64,000 nt of DNA from Plectrocnemia conspersa (Eukaryota > Arthropoda > Insecta > Trichoptera > Polycentropodidae). The notes under the pieces were generated by a model that did not search any database, was not told the origin of the DNA, and saw only the letters and a list, made by a program, of their open reading frames with translations. The stretch spans positions 1,054,001 through 1,118,000 of the forward strand of contig VTFK01000152.1 of assembly GCA_009617715.1 (NCBI GenBank), given 5' to 3'. Every line of letters begins with the position of its first letter. The stretch's first letter is position 1. This document shows positions 1 through 12,362 of the stretch, piece by piece. Made by a program: the position numbers and the translations under genes.

Positions 1-2329
1 AGCATATGATTTTCGAGCTCCTATTTTAGAATCTGAAAAAAAAAATAAAAAAAAAACACAATTAAGAAAAAGTAATTTAGTTTTTAAATAACAAAGAGAA
101 TTTTGGCTTATACTTATTATATTTTGTGTGTTTTATTTTTCTCATATAGAAAATGGTTAAATTGTACTTAATTTCATTATATGTATTTTCTTGTAATAAA
201 TGTTATATACAAAATGTAAAAGTATTGAAATTAAATAATAATGCCGTTGAAGTACTTAATGTAAAATGTTTTTCCTACGTTAATTAGAAACCGTCGTTTT
301 TTATTAATCTTATTAAGTAATTCAGTTTTTGCTGATATAATTAAATTATTAAGTTATTTATATAACATTATATTTATATAAATTTAGTATCGAAAGCTCT
401 CGATGTCAAGTGGTGTGTTTGAAATATTGGCTGGAAGAGCTGTTTGATATAAAGTTTTATAGCACAATTATAAATTATATTAATAAATTGAGTCAATTCA
501 TAAATTATTATAGCAGGTATGTAAAAAGTGGTAGAAGTGTCGTTGAAGAGAGCCTCGTTGGTGTCTCTCGAAACGTGTGAGCTTCTGCTGGTCAGCTATT
601 GGCGTTATTTAGATTGTCCTGAGTACTGGGTCGGAATGGTGCTCTAGGAGTCTTTTATACGCCTTCTTGGATGAATCGGACAAAAGGCTTATTTAGCTCA
701 ACGACCGTACTGTTAAACCTCGCTAATGCAGCAAGATTTTGTTTTACGGGTGGCTCTTTATAAATAAAACCATTGTGATCGCCGCGTATTCCACGTCATT
801 CGTTATACGAGACTTTACTACGTAACAAATATTAATAATGAATCTAGTTGAACTTGCAACAATAGGTGGATTGATAGAATAATAAACTCATAAAATATGG
901 TGGTAATACTTTATTGTAACATATAATCGACTGATCCGTTTCACAAGAATTTTGCACTTAGTTATAATGTATTTTTTTACGGTAACTTCTTTTTAAAAGC
1001 CTGTCATTTTTTAAATTCTTAGGTGTTCCGAAATTATGTTTTTTTTTTTATGTTTGGAACATGTATGAACTAGTGATTCTAAAGTCTCGGTTTGTTTGGA
1101 ATCCCGGGAATTGTCGGAAATCAACACTTTTGTTTGCTTATCGGTAAATACACAGTCAAAAAATATTTTTTTTTATAAATATTTGTATGTGTGTAAAAAG
1201 TATACATTTATTTTAATAGTCATATTTTATTGTCATTTATTTATTATTTATAACAACTACAAAAAACGGGATTTCAATTATATATATGTATATACAAAAT
1301 AATAATTGTAAAATTACATTATAAGAATAAATATTTTTGATGGGTAAAATCAATTTTTAGACGCATCACATAGTATATTTCTAATTTTTGTAATGAATAT
1401 TCCAGCCGTTAACAATACTCGCTCGCTTTCCGTTGATGTTGACCTAATTGTGAGCAACAATTTATATGAATTTTTTATTATCGTAAAAAAATCTGGTGTC
1501 TTATTAATAAATTGTGTAATTCTTCTCGATCGATACTTTTTTAGTCTTGGGACATGAGACAACACAAAAGTCACAAAATCCCTAGTAGGAACATATACCA
1601 ATTTTAATTGATCTCATTGTGTAATATTAGGTATTATTAAAAATATAATAAATTAGCGAGGGAAGGTATTGAGTATTAATGATCAATATGTACATAATTT
1701 TATTACTAGAAATAGAGATAATTTAAGGGTGGATAAGTATAAGAAAGCGGAATACGGCCAGGGGCATATTGTACGGATGTGTTACGGATAAATTTGTTAT
1801 ATTCCTTACACGATTCGCATAAATAAAAATGTAGATTTTATATGTATGCTTTGCTTATATTTTGATTAGTGTATATACAATCTATATTAGCTAGATACTT
1901 TATTAAAATAATAAAACATATATTTAAAAAATTAAGTCAAGTTTTTATGTTTATTTTATATGTTGCTTTTTATTACTCTCGTACTCTTTTTTATTTTCCC
2001 CAAAAAATTATGTTTTTATTTCTGTTTCTCAAATATTTCTTTAAATGTTGTGTAACTTTTTAATTGCAATTAAACAATATAATTTTTGAAAATGTTACTC
2101 TAATATGTTTTTTTTTTGTTTCAGGTGAGTTGACTTTGAATATAGACCATAGTCGGAATAGTGCGTCGGAGGAATGGGTACGATCACCGAAACTTTTTTT
2201 GTAATATAACGTATGAAAAGGCAATATCCCGTCGTTGCTCGTAACTATTTTTTTCGGCGGGACCATCACGCGTATGTTAGGCACAACTTTTATCTTTTCA
2301 TCCGAAAAACGCTCGTTCGTCCGCAATAT
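1..2329. other. AT-rich non-coding stretch, nothing firmly recognised
   Basis: Low-complexity A/T-rich DNA with homopolymer runs and short AT-driven reading frames that show no protein character. Positions 530-830 are somewhat richer in G+C but match no family I know. A GGAATCCCGGGA motif near 1098 resembles the CCCGGGAT-type ends of some hAT elements but has no partner. At 2113-2130 a T-run is followed by CAG and GTGAGT, which looks like a splice site, but there is no coding sequence on either side. Confidence 0.5.
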
Positions 2330-3330
2330 TTTAAATCCATAAATTATAGTTATTTCCTAGAAGTTTCTTGATGTTCAAAGTTTTCGCGTCACGCGCATAA
2401 CAACTTTAATAACAGCATCCTCTTTAGGCCGTAACTCGTTAGGGAAGCATCGAGGGACTAGGCGGATACGAGGTATGGTATTGATGGGGTTTTCGCTGCG
2501 CAAATATACGAAGATATTCAAATGTACGTTAAATGTTTTCGAAGCATTACAATAACGACGTTATTAAAAATACGAATAAATACACGCACGAACGAAATCC
2601 TCTTATTCGCTTTGCATAGTATTTTCTGTAATTACGCCGCACGAGGAACATTAAATCAAATCTTATTTGCGCGTAGAGCGTGCCTGCGGAAATTCAATAT
2701 TATTTCACAAACATAAGGGTAGCATTTGCGCGTCGAATCGCGTAAAGGAGCAGTGTGGCCAAAAAACGCGAATATTGACAAAATTCAGTGGTTCTGTAAT
2801 TGAAAAATCTCGACGGCATAAATCACTCGCAGCGACAGGTACGTGTCTGTGTATGTGCAAATCACAACCGCAAATATGGCGCGCGGGGGCAAATAATAAA
2901 ATGATAAATGTGTTGCTTTCCGGCATAGGACTATGCCCCTTTGGAGCGCCACCCTCTGTGGCCGGGGGGTGAGAAATCGACCATTCAGCGATTCGAGGTT
3001 AATCTGTGCAAATTACCTGGGAGGCTTCGAAAGACGCCGAGGCGCAAATTTAATTCCGAAGCCGTCGATCGTCAGGTGAAAAATCAGTAAAAAGCGGATA
3101 ACTCGTTTTATAATATTATATAAACGGTGGCGGAACGTCGATTTATCATCCGATAATGGCGACGGATGGACCGCAAAAGTACAATTGAATATCTTGGAAT
3201 ATTCGCGGACGGGGGTACTAGAATGGAAATAAAGAACTGCGAAATGTTCGGAGCATAAAAGCTTCTATATATATTTCACTATAATGGAGCATTTAAAGAG
3301 TTGCCACATTTTCCGTGTCATGTTGCAAAT
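2330..3330. promoter_or_regulatory. GC-richer island 1 (candidate cis-regulatory DNA)
   Basis: Base composition changes sharply from the AT-rich flanks to mixed, CpG-containing, high-complexity sequence. Short frames are open on both strands at once (for example 2667-2972 + and 2705-2926 -), as expected for less AT-rich non-coding DNA, and none resembles a known protein. A stretch near 2890-2915 carries TAATAAAATGATAAAT, a cluster of homeodomain-like AT cores within GC-rich sequence. The regulatory role is inferred from composition and from the recurrence of similar islands across the window. Confidence 0.3.
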
Positions 3331-3960
3331 ATGATTGATTTTACAATCTGAACGAACGGCACAAGTTGTAAAATGCAGATCTCATAGCCGACAACGTGCG
3401 AATACAATTTTAACAAGAGGCGCAATCAACGTAGCTATGTATTATTATACTATTTTAATCATATTCCAAGCCGATGGAATAATTCTAGAAATAATATTAT
3501 TACATAAAGAACAAAGTTTTGATACGGTAAACATATTTTTCTGACCTAGTAGCTATTGCAGCTATCGTAAGGTAGTTTAATAAGGCTGATAATTCGTTTG
3601 AAATTGCCATATATGCAGATTTCAGTAGCAATTCAGGAACATTCAAGCTTTCTATTGAAAACGAATCTCGAGCGATGTATGACAAAAAAATATTGAATAA
3701 CATTAATTAAAAGTGTTTTTACGTTAGTCTAACTGAAATAGTTTTATTGCAATGCATTTAAATGTCATGGCTTTAAATGTCATTTTCTATATTATTATTA
3801 TAATTATAATAAACGCTCATAAAAAAATTCTTGATTTGGTTAACTATATACATGTAAGGTCGGAATAGCGTAGTCCGTAAGGCCTAGATAGGTAACTCAG
3901 TTATCGCGGTTTCTAGTCACATCAGCTGACTTGAATTTTTAATTATAAAAATTCGTTAAT
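3331..3960. other. AT-rich non-coding stretch
   Basis: No recognisable gene, RNA or transposon. Two small frames on opposite strands overlap and have no protein signature. Confidence 0.5.
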
Positions 3961-3961
3961 A

Positions 3962-4140
3962 TTAACTCATTGAGCGGTGTCGCTGTACATGTACGGTGGT
4001 CGATCTTTCACTATTTTGAGGTACCCCAGATAGTTATTTATTTACATATGTATATAACTGAAGAAATAAGAAATAAAAAGAACATTATATTTATATAATA
4101 TTTTTTAGGTATTCGTTATGTTTGATGGACTAACCCAGTT
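3962..4140 (+). repeat. Interspersed repeat F, copy 1
   Basis: This segment is similar to 30415-30550. Both begin with TTAAC, carry GTACATGTACGGTGGTCGAT, then a GAGGTACCCCAG block, then TATATAACTGAAGAAATAA. The TTAA start suggests a piggyBac-type non-autonomous end; another TTAA lies at 4183-4186, but I could not establish matching terminal repeats. Family unknown. Confidence 0.6.
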
Positions 4141-4398
4141 GTTACAGATTTACCCCGTTGTAACGCATTGGGCTAACGCCTGTTAAGTTACATCGGAAGA
4201 ATTAATGAAAAGTAATAGTAGGCCATTTATAACATTACTAACAGGAGTCCTAATAAACATTTTTCGCGTCTTTTAGATAGTCGTCACTTTATCGTCTCCA
4301 TATCCTCTCTTTTATTTTAATTTATTAATCTATGAACCGATATAGCTCATTATTATAATATATGTATTCGTATATCTAATATACTCTAATTTAATTAA

Positions 4399-4590
4399 TC
4401 ATCACGATATAAATCTATGAAAACCTGATCTGTGATGATTGATCGAAATTATAATTATATAATAATTACTAATTTCGATTTCCCAGACACGATTGAATTT
4501 GAAAAACACAAGGTTCATATGGGTTTTATACCCAAGTCTTTCGGGTATTAGTCACCGACTATACCGCTGGTCTATCGTGTCATTGGGAAT
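4399..4590 (-). mobile_element. tRNA-derived SINE, copy 1 (decayed)
   Basis: On the minus strand the sequence begins with a degenerate pol III A box (GGTATAGTCGGTGA) followed about 35 bases later by a decayed B box (TGGGTATAAAACCCA, the equivalent of GGTTCGAATCC). A tRNA-unrelated body follows, with an AATTATAATTATATAAT core shared with the copies at 32965-33160 and 33981-34170. Pol III transcribes such elements from the internal boxes and a partner LINE mobilises them. The copy is too diverged to be active. Confidence 0.65.
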
Positions 4591-5120
4591 AGAAAACGAA
4601 TTATGTGTAACAATTTTTGTTAATTATGTTTTACATGACATTTTGAGTATTTGAATGGCGTTTTTCAAACATCCTTCTTACTTTTGTTGTTTATATGTGT
4701 ACTATATTTTGCGCCTACAATTTTGAGAGACGATATACATTTTTTTATAATAATTTAATTTCAATTTCATAGAAGTTAGGTCGTAAACATGTAATTTTAA
4801 TCTGCTGTCAGTAACTAATGATACTTAGGTAGTACTTGGTCGTTGATGCGTCATCGCTAATTAATTTAAAACAAATTACCGTAAGTGGATCGATATTAGA
4901 CCAAGTGTAAACAGATATGACAGAAATCATAAACATACACGTGCCTTTTATTATTGAGGTCGCATGCCATCTGGAATTATATTTATCTGTTTATTTGAAT
5001 GTCAGGTTGAAATATAGTTGACGATTACGAGAAGGATAAAAACACTAGGCATATTTGTTTTTTTTAATACACACAAGTTTGATATGTTGGTGGTGTGTTA
5101 TCAGGTGCTGATTGAAGTGT
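4591..5120. other. AT-rich non-coding stretch
   Basis: Nothing recognised: no protein-like frame and no terminal repeats. Confidence 0.5.
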
Positions 5121-5245
5121 TAAATGCAGAGATCAGAAAAGCATGTTTTTATAGCATGAAGTTAAATGTTTTGTGTCAATTGTGTCCATAAATGCAGAGA
5201 TCAGAAAAGCATGTTTTTATATCATGATGTTAAATGTTTCGTGTA
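5121..5245. repeat. 68-bp tandem duplication (two units)
   Basis: The block TAAATGCAGAGATCAGAAAA, then a GCATGTTTTTATA tract and TTAAATGTTT, occurs at 5121 and again at 5189. The units are nearly identical over more than 55 bases, so the duplication is recent relative to the decayed transposons around it. Confidence 0.9.
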
Positions 5246-6359
5246 TAATTATATAATTGCTAAAAACGGGTCATATCCGAGGGATCTAGAAAAATTTCCG
5301 CCCGCAAATCACCGCCAGCAAATTACCTCCCTGATTTAATTGATCGCATAAACAATTTATAGCCTATAAATGATCGCTAGCATATTTTACCGTCTAGAAG
5401 CAATGATATGTGCTTATACAAACTCGCTTACTCATTAGTTGATTGACGGTGTGGAAAAATGAAGACGTATTTTAAGAGGTTTAAGTTATATGCTGTTCTA
5501 AAATGTCTATGAAACTCAATTTGACAACTGCGAAACGGTCATTTGCCGTTTGGGTATGAACAGCAAATGAATGTTTTCATTCTAACGCTGATTTTTTTAT
5601 TAACTACAGCTTTTATTGTATGGACATGTGATCAATTGTCGCATTATGCTTATATTTCCATTTTTACATTTCATTATTACATTTAAGGTAAAGATTTACC
5701 AAATAAACTTATATAATTGCTTGCTATCCTAGATGGATGTTGAAAATCCCTGCCATAAATGATTGAAACATACACAATTAAAAATATATAATATATCCTG
5801 ATTTGTTAGTCTCTACCATTTTCTTATAACATTGTAAATTTTATTTCAAAAAAGTCATATAAGCAACAACTGAAAAAGCGGTTCAGTAAAATCGACGATT
5901 CAGATCTGGTGTCTGATAACTGTATACTATCTTTAGCAATAATAAGATGCCATCGATTATAAAACCCACTTTGAAATAAAAATATATTTTTCATAAAATT
6001 AATGACGTTTTTGGGAAATCACTTATTTTGTATCTTTACGCTCGTCTGTCAAATCTTGTTCGTTGACGATCTAAGTAGCTCACGTCGGAGAGTTCACACA
6101 CTCATCAGTGAATATGTGGATTTGATGTCTTTCACCATTAACAAGTGTGGAAATCCCTTATAGTTTTTTTAACCAAAACTACTTCCGTTGTAGATTTATA
6201 ATAATATCTAATATTTTTTCGCAGTTTCTAGACTTAAGTCTCTCACCTGCTTGACGAGGATTGGTGTCTGTGTGTGTTAACACGCATCACCTTTTAATTA
6301 TTATTTTATTTATTAAAGTTTAAGAAATATTAACTGGAATTAATCAAACAAATCAGCTA
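5246..6359. other. AT-rich non-coding stretch
   Basis: No coding or structural signal recognised. The last part may contain the degraded 3' flank of the reverse transcriptase fragment that ends at 6360 on the minus strand. Confidence 0.45.
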
Positions 6360-7156
6360 TTAAGCCATTTGCATGATTTTGTATTCGTTCGCGGTGTCTA
6401 TTATTAAGCCTTTCGTGTGTCTATTTTTTAGATCCTGATGCAACATCGAATTGCGAACATACCAAGGAGCGTTTGCTGCGATTCTCAATGAAATATTCTG
6501 CTGGGCTTGTAATTTTTGAGGGTATTTGCGAGTATTTATAATGTATCCCCACACAGGGGATGCATAAGACATTGCGGGTCTGATTATTGCTTTATAAATT
6601 AGCAGTTTATTTTTTATACTTAGTTTACTTTTGCGGCAAAGAAGGGGGTAAAGCTTAGCTCTTGTGTATTTAACTCGATGAATTAGAGTGTCTATTGTGG
6701 TTTCCACGAAAGTTTAGAGTCTAAGGTAAGACCTAAGTATTTGGCCTTATTATGCCATTCTATCGGTTTATTATACATTTTAATTTTGGCTAAATTTTCT
6801 ATAGCAAAGGCTTTTTTTCTTCTAGAGAACATTACTGCGACGCTTTTTAGTGGATTTGCAGTGACCAGCCATTTGTCGAACCATTTTTCAATATTTTTTA
6901 TTTTATTTTGAAGTTTAATTACCGCTCGATGAGGATTTTTATAGGTACACAAAATAGCAGTATCATCAGCGAATAGAGCAGTTATGTCGTTACCGCGGTG
7001 CTTGGTTGGAAAGTCGCTCGTAAATATAGTGAATAATAAAGGACCCAGTATTGAGCCTTGGGGCACTCCAGCAGTTATAGGTCTGAGATTTAGGAGTGCC
7101 GTTTGAGCATGGAGACTTAGTACGCACATCGCCAAAGTTTTGTGATAAGGCGTCAA
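6360..7156 (-). pseudogene. Jockey-like LINE reverse transcriptase fragment
   Basis: This encodes the C-terminal half of a non-LTR reverse transcriptase, which copies LINE RNA into DNA at a nicked target. Reading right to left it shows GVPQGSILGPLLF, the catalytic box as FADDTAI (the YADD motif), a YLGLTLDSKLSWKP block and then, in a second frame, YKAIIRPAMSYASPVWGY and APWYVRN, all characteristic of the Jockey superfamily. A frameshift at about 6700 separates the halves (6692-7156 and 6360-6707). The endonuclease, ORF1 and N-terminal fingers are absent, so the copy is 5'-truncated. It abuts a different LINE fragment in the opposite orientation at about 7157. It is a dead copy; the family is sure, the clade assignment less so. 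Confidence 0.9.
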
Positions 7157-7400
7157 AATTTTTGGCTTTGTTATGCGGAGCGCATGTCACATTAATCGGC
7201 AATTCTGTACGATACAATATGGCTCCATTGTCTGAAGGAATCAGGATTTTTTCAGATATATCTACTAGAGGGAGTGCGAATCGTCTCCGTATTTGCCTTG
7301 TTTCTAGGGCGTTGGGTTTCGATTGTATTTAGAACTTTTTTAAATTACTGAGGGGCGGCATCGACAATCCGTCGATGCTCGCCGCTCAGCGTTTGAGTAC
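7157..7400 (+). pseudogene. LINE family RT1, 3' fragment (copy 1)
   Basis: The DNA matches the better copy at 30567-31585. Shared features are the GTTATGCGGAGCGC block, AATATGGCTCCATT (coding for EYGSI) and the 3' junction GAGGGGCGGC(A/G)TCGACAAT. A translated stretch around 7250-7330 (RECESSPYLPC) corresponds to the YLxxRxYGxYPYL region near the end of Jockey-type ORF2. Internal deletions and stops make it a relic. The 3' end has a short hairpin (CATCGAC/GTCGATG). Confidence 0.7.
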
Positions 7401-7559
7401 GCTCCTTCACATTCAGCATGTATATATTTTTATACGAGGTGATTTGTAACAAATAATGCCAGATTTATAATAAATAATTGGATATAAAATACAGTATCAT
7501 AATTCGTGCATCATAAATTAAATTATGACCATCCGATCCACGTGCAAAAAGCCATCAGC

Positions 7560-8110
7560 GCACAAATTGGACTCAGTATTTATTTAGAAACTTGTACGTA
7601 GTGGCACAATGCATGGTCGATGGTACGGAAAACGAACAGTGATCCCCAGACACGGGAAAGTTTCGTATTAATTTCCGCCTCTGTGCGAACGCAGTTGACG
7701 CTAAAAAGGAGAATCGCCGCCACCGGCCGAGTATCCCGCTGGAGTCTCGAGCTAAAGGTGAATCTCCACAAACGGTACAAAGGATACAGCGATGCGATAG
7801 CTGAGAAACTATATAATGGCAGACGGGGGCGTCGACTGCGGCGCTGGCTGGTAACGATCGCTGATATTCAAAACACAAAGGGAGGATGCTGCTGGATCGG
7901 TTGCTGCCCTTACCTGTGTGTGGGGCGAACAATGAGCCAACAAGCCGCCGAGTATAACCGATGCTCGTTTTGCATCGTATTGACATAATAGCATAGCACC
8001 TTCGGTTGGCACTTGTGCCAAATGCACGTGTCGCTTATTGCGCTTAACCGCATTGGAATGCATTTACTTATCTTGAAAGTTATCACGAATAGATCTCGTA
8101 ACAAAGAGAG
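7560..8110. promoter_or_regulatory. GC-richer island 2 (candidate cis-regulatory DNA)
   Basis: Mixed-composition DNA with overlapping open frames on both strands (7573-7986 -, 7620-7988 +, 7809-8063 -). They exclude each other and have no recognisable domain, so I treat them as chance frames in a less AT-rich segment. Sharp compositional borders at both ends. Confidence 0.3.
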
Positions 8111-9384
8111 AGGGGATTGAAAATATGCCTTTGATATGATTATTTAATATAAATATAATGGGTTTTTTATTTTGTTTTTAAAATTTGCTTGTATAGACTT
8201 ATATGTCACAGATTAATGTTTTGGTTTAAAATTTTAATTGTTAGAGTATTTTATTTTATAAGTGTAAAAATATGTGTTATACATATTTACTAACAATAAA
8301 TATGTAAATCCATGTCACGCATCAAGTTCCATTTCCTTTTCCGAGCGCAATAAAAGGGTACAAGTCCGGGAAAACCAGGACGCGTGGAAAGCCCATTTTA
8401 AAAAGCATGAGTATGTTTTTATTTTAATGCGAACATCGGTTCTTGCCATTCAAAGTTTTACTACTTCAGTATAATATGTATACTTGAGTCGTAATAGTAT
8501 GTATGAAGCTTTTGTAGTGACTTGCAAAATGTACTATGGCTCTTACTATAGAAAAAGTTTATATTATTTTTAATACGAAAAAGCATTAAAATAATCGATT
8601 TTAAAAAGCTTTGTCACAATTGTTTAATATTAATATTATTTAAATATTCTTCTTCTGAAAGTGTCGAAAGTGTAGGTAGGACTTACTATGTATTACAACT
8701 CGAGTTTTCAATAGAATATTCGATTATTTTAATTATTCGCCCATTTTAATTTGCTGGAATATTCGTTTATTCTATCTCGAATGAAATTTGCAAACAATTT
8801 ATATACTTCAGCAACACATGTAGTCGTTTTCTTTCTCAATATATTCGAGTGACTAGTGCCACTCTAAAATCCAAGGTCCTTTATGCGCCTTTATTTTGTT
8901 TCGAGATGCGACACAATGAGACGCTTCTTCTCAACAAAAAAATGAAAAACATTTGCGAATAAAATGTTTATCAGCGTGTCTACTATGACCGAAATTCACA
9001 GAATTCGTTCGTTGAACGAAACAAAATGTTGAAAAGACCCACCCTTTATTATCGTTTAATGCTTATCTCAAAAGCAAGTGGATGTCGTAGAATTTTGTAA
9101 AGTTTGTGTTACGTTTTATGTTGTTTCAAAACACAAATATTTTATTTCAGTAAATTCAATAATTTAATTGCGGTTAATTTATTTTTAGTTATTTAATTTA
9201 TATGCAAATCTGCACAAAAAATGCCGATACAAACCGATCTTAATGTAAATAAAATTCGTTTCCATCATTGTTAGTTATTGTATGTACCAAAAATTGATAA
9301 AATTGTGTATTATATGTAGTTATTACGTTTTTCTATTTCTTGTTTTTGTTGTTTCTAAACGCAAAGATTTTAATGGAAACGCTC
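8111..9384. other. AT-rich non-coding stretch
   Basis: No gene or element recognised. A few short mixed-composition patches (8330-8420, 8860-8960) have no coding signature. Confidence 0.45.
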
Positions 9385-9540
9385 GTTACCGAGCGTTCCC
9401 ACTGCGACGGCACGATTTTATTGCTTTTGACGTGAATTTTTGCCTTCTGAGAAGTGATAATTGTTTTTTACGCTCTCCTATAGACCAAAATTTGGTTTGA
9501 ATATACTTTTGAGCGTTCTCACTGTATATTATTGAAATAA
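9385..9540. repeat. Interspersed repeat G, copy 1
   Basis: The left part (GAGCGTTCCCACTGCGACGG, then ACGATTTTATTGCTTTTGA) recurs in direct orientation at 13660-13705. The part from 9429 to 9509 (TGACGTGAATTTTTG ... GGTTTGAATATACT) recurs inverted at 13527-13606. Such a mixture indicates a rearranged or palindromic element. Family unknown. Confidence 0.7.
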
Positions 9541-10096
9541 ACGTAATAAATTACCGTCCTACTCTAAAAACTGATTAATCTAATGAAATTAAACTAATTA
9601 AATAGTAAATAAAAAAAATCTAGCAATAAGTTATATATATTACTGAAGAGTAGTTTTATATTAGATAAATTGTGGTTAATGTTGCCAATACATTGCTAAA
9701 GATGTTACCGGTATTTTTCCATCTCAGGCGTAATGTCGTCATTTTCCTATCTGATCGTTCCATAAAATATAAAGAGATCGATGCTTAAAAATAGTTTTAT
9801 TTAAGCATCCCTAAAGGAAAAAGTTACACTCAAAATAACAACTGAAATGGGAACTCATTTAAAAATTTCCGCGCTTAGGGTGCTACGGTTGGCATGATCT
9901 TTTTAATTAAAACTAAGCTTTTGAGCCAACATAATTTTGTAAGGTACAGTTCTAAATCAGCAGGCGTAATCCTCAAACTCCGACTTGATCTCCCTAGTGC
10001 TTACTGCTTATATTTTTTTGCGTTCTAACGGTTCTAAATCTATCAAATGATTTTTCTGCGTAGATGGAAATTTAAAAATAAAAATAAAATCGTACA
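9541..10096. other. AT-rich non-coding stretch
   Basis: Nothing recognised apart from short A/T-rich frames. Confidence 0.45.
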
Positions 10097-10245
10097 TCGA
10101 TTGTTCTCATAATTCGCTTGAACAACAAAGTTTTGATGTTAGAATTTTACCTACTCTATATATTTAACTCCACTACAGCTCTCAAATTACCATTTCGAAA
10201 TATTTCTCTTTATGATATACCCTGTATTTATGACTCGTAGACATA
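10097..10245 (+). repeat. Local repeat H, unit 1
   Basis: The block TTCTCATAATTCGCTTGAAC followed by AACAAAG and a CTGTATTTATGACTC end recurs at 10460-10575 in the same order and orientation, with moderate divergence. It is an old local duplication or two copies of a short element. Confidence 0.65.
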
Positions 10246-10459
10246 AAAAAATAGCAAGGAATTGCATAACATGGAAAACAATCTTCAAATATAGAACGAT
10301 GTTTGATAACTTTTTCATGTTTATGAGCCTAGGCTAAATGGATATTCTTATTATTAACATTTTTTGCTGTTCTAACGATGATTCATTTTTCGTTCTGGTA
10401 CAGATACATTTGACCGAGCGCGAACTGTGCACGGAGCGGAACGCTCACAAATTGGTCGT

Positions 10460-10575
10460 TCTCATAATACGCTTGAACAACAAAGCTTCAATGTTACAAT
10501 TAAACATACTCCACCATTCTACCCCCTCGAAATATAAGAAATCTATATGCATCTTGTATTTACAACTCACAAACT
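10460..10575 (+). repeat. Local repeat H, unit 2
   Basis: Second copy of the block at 10097-10245. It is preceded by a GAGCG-rich segment (10415-10450) reminiscent of repeat G, so G and H may be parts of one larger element. Confidence 0.6.
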
Positions 10576-10824
10576 ACTAAATATAAAAATGACTTGAATA
10601 TTATGTTAATCAAGCATTAATCACTAATATTTAATACATCTATCAAGAAAAAAATAAATTTAATAAACAAACAGCTAATTATATGCTTGTTCGGTTTAGA
10701 GTTACACCAGTAATATAAATTGTTAAATATTTCAATTCATTCAGAAAATTATCTAACGAATTTAATAGTGAATATTTAATGCTTATACACCAGAAGTTTG
10801 TATTGAGTCAAAAAATACTATACC

Positions 10825-11020
10825 GACTGAGTGTACAAATTAACCTCATTTAAATTTTCGTAATAATAATTTAAATATTGTTGTTGTATGTTCTTAAGAA
10901 CATTACCAAAACAAAACAAAAAACACCACAGACTGAGCGGAGTACAAATTAACCCCAGTCAAATTTTCGTATTAACGAAATACATTCTTAAACGTTTTTA
11001 ACAACAACCATATACAATAA
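10825..11020. repeat. Direct and inverted short repeats
   Basis: GACTGAGTGTACAAATTAAC at 10825 is repeated as GACTGAGCGGAGTACAAATTAAC-type sequence at 10931; both are followed by TCAAATTTTCGTA-like sequence. An inverted pair (TTGTTGTTGTATG near 10880 and CAACAACCATATAC near 11005) encloses the second unit. Possibly the ends of a small non-autonomous element. Confidence 0.55.
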
Positions 11021-11279
11021 ATCAATTCAATTGGGGTTATTGTAATTTCACACATAATATAACATTACGTGTTTTGTAACGTAATTTGTAATCTTACATT
11101 CAGGTTATTGTATCTTTGAAGCAAAAAAGTTGTCGAACAGTGTAATTACTCGGAGAGAGGAAACGGTCGTTTAATAATAACAATATTAAAATATATTTTT
11201 ACTCGTTTACAAAAATATATGTATATATGTATGTATACGTTTTGCCTAATTATTATTTCAAGATTTCGTTTTTATAAAG

Positions 11280-11620
11280 CTCACAAAGCGGCGTTTTTTT
11301 TGTCCAGCGCGCCAACCGAGTTTGCGAGTTCGCCATTGTGTAAACTTTCAAAAACAAACAATTGTTTTTTGCTTGGGGAGGAAGGGGGAGGTCGCCAGAC
11401 CACCCGCGTGGACCGGCTTAATCAAAACGTTTTTATTAGTTTCCGCTGCGCGTAACTTTCGCGATAATTTTATATGCTCGACCATTAATTAACCGTCCCC
11501 GTTGTATATGTACGTACGTTGTTTTCAAAAAATGATAGGGTGCTGTATGGACCCCAAACGATTCGACCCAAAAGTGGATAAGTTTCGATACAGCTCGGAC
11601 CGAAATTATTATTAAGTTTT
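11280..11620. promoter_or_regulatory. GC-richer island 3 (candidate cis-regulatory DNA)
   Basis: Short mixed-composition island with CpG-containing blocks (GCGCGCCAACCGAG, GGACCGGCTTAATC). The plus-strand frame here has no recognisable domain. Sharp borders to AT-rich DNA. Confidence 0.25.
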
Positions 11621-11729
11621 ATGGTATAAATTCGATTCAGCGGCAGAATTGAGCAATTTCAGCCACAAGTATAGATGTCAAGTATTAATATCGAAAGCAA
11701 AAATCTAGACTTTTGTACGCTCTACTTAA

Positions 11730-11848
11730 CTACCTCGCAAACGATTAATTGTAAAGGTTTAGGATAGAGTGGCACATATAGATTTCGGGTCACCATTCTT
11801 TACTACCTCGTAAGCGATTAATTTAAAAAAGGTTAAGAATAAAATATG
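11730..11848. repeat. 73-bp tandem duplication
   Basis: CTACCTCGCAAACGATTAAT at 11730 recurs as CTACCTCGTAAGCGATTAAT at 11803, and similarity continues into a GGTTTAGGATA-like tail. Two units, moderately diverged. Confidence 0.8.
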
Positions 11849-12194
11849 TTCCTGTGTGTAAATATCTCTTATGGTTTTATTTGTTAGGTCAATCCTTCTA
11901 TTTAATTATAGCACAAATCTTTTAACGTTTTATATTAAAAATAATTAAATATTATATTTGTTGTGTTATTTATATACTCAATGGACGTAATCAATTTTGC
12001 AATTTATCCTATTTCAGTTAGACAAGGGATAGGCGAGGGATACAAAATTTCATTAAATGTTATTGGTTATGATGGAAAAACTTCTTAGATAATTGCTTTC
12101 GTTCGAGTTGTGTGTTAATATAGATATGTTATTAGCATTATGTGTTTTATAAATCTGATTGAGTGATATGTTATTAGAATATTTTATTAGTGAT

Positions 12195-12362
12195 AATGAT
12201 ATGATCCTCGAATATGGCTCCATTGTTTGGAATCCGAATGAAGCGAAGTACTCTTTAGTGTTGGAGAGAATTACAATAAAATATCTACAAGAGTATTGGT
12301 CGTACCGTATTTGTATCCTAGTGCCTTTTTACTAGGGACGTTGGGATACAATTCATTGCATA
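12195..12362 (+). pseudogene. LINE family RT1, short fragment (copy 2)
   Basis: The DNA CTCGAATATGGCTCCATTGT followed by TTGGAATCCGAATGAAGC matches 30973-31015. It encodes LEYGSIVWNPNEAKYS, the conserved block near the C-terminus of Jockey-type reverse transcriptase, then a degenerate KYLQEYWSYRICILVP (the YLxxxxYGxYPYLIPT motif). No catalytic motif is present. It ends at about 12362 exactly where a hAT-related fragment begins. Confidence 0.75.

Noticed and set aside
2113..2135. Exon border (T-run, CAG, GTGAGT)
   Set aside because: Donor- and acceptor-like signals overlap the same bases, and no coding sequence lies on either side.
7573..8104. Several overlapping frames on both strands, up to 137 residues
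   Set aside because: They conflict with one another, contain no known motif and coincide with a GC-richer patch, where chance frames are longer.
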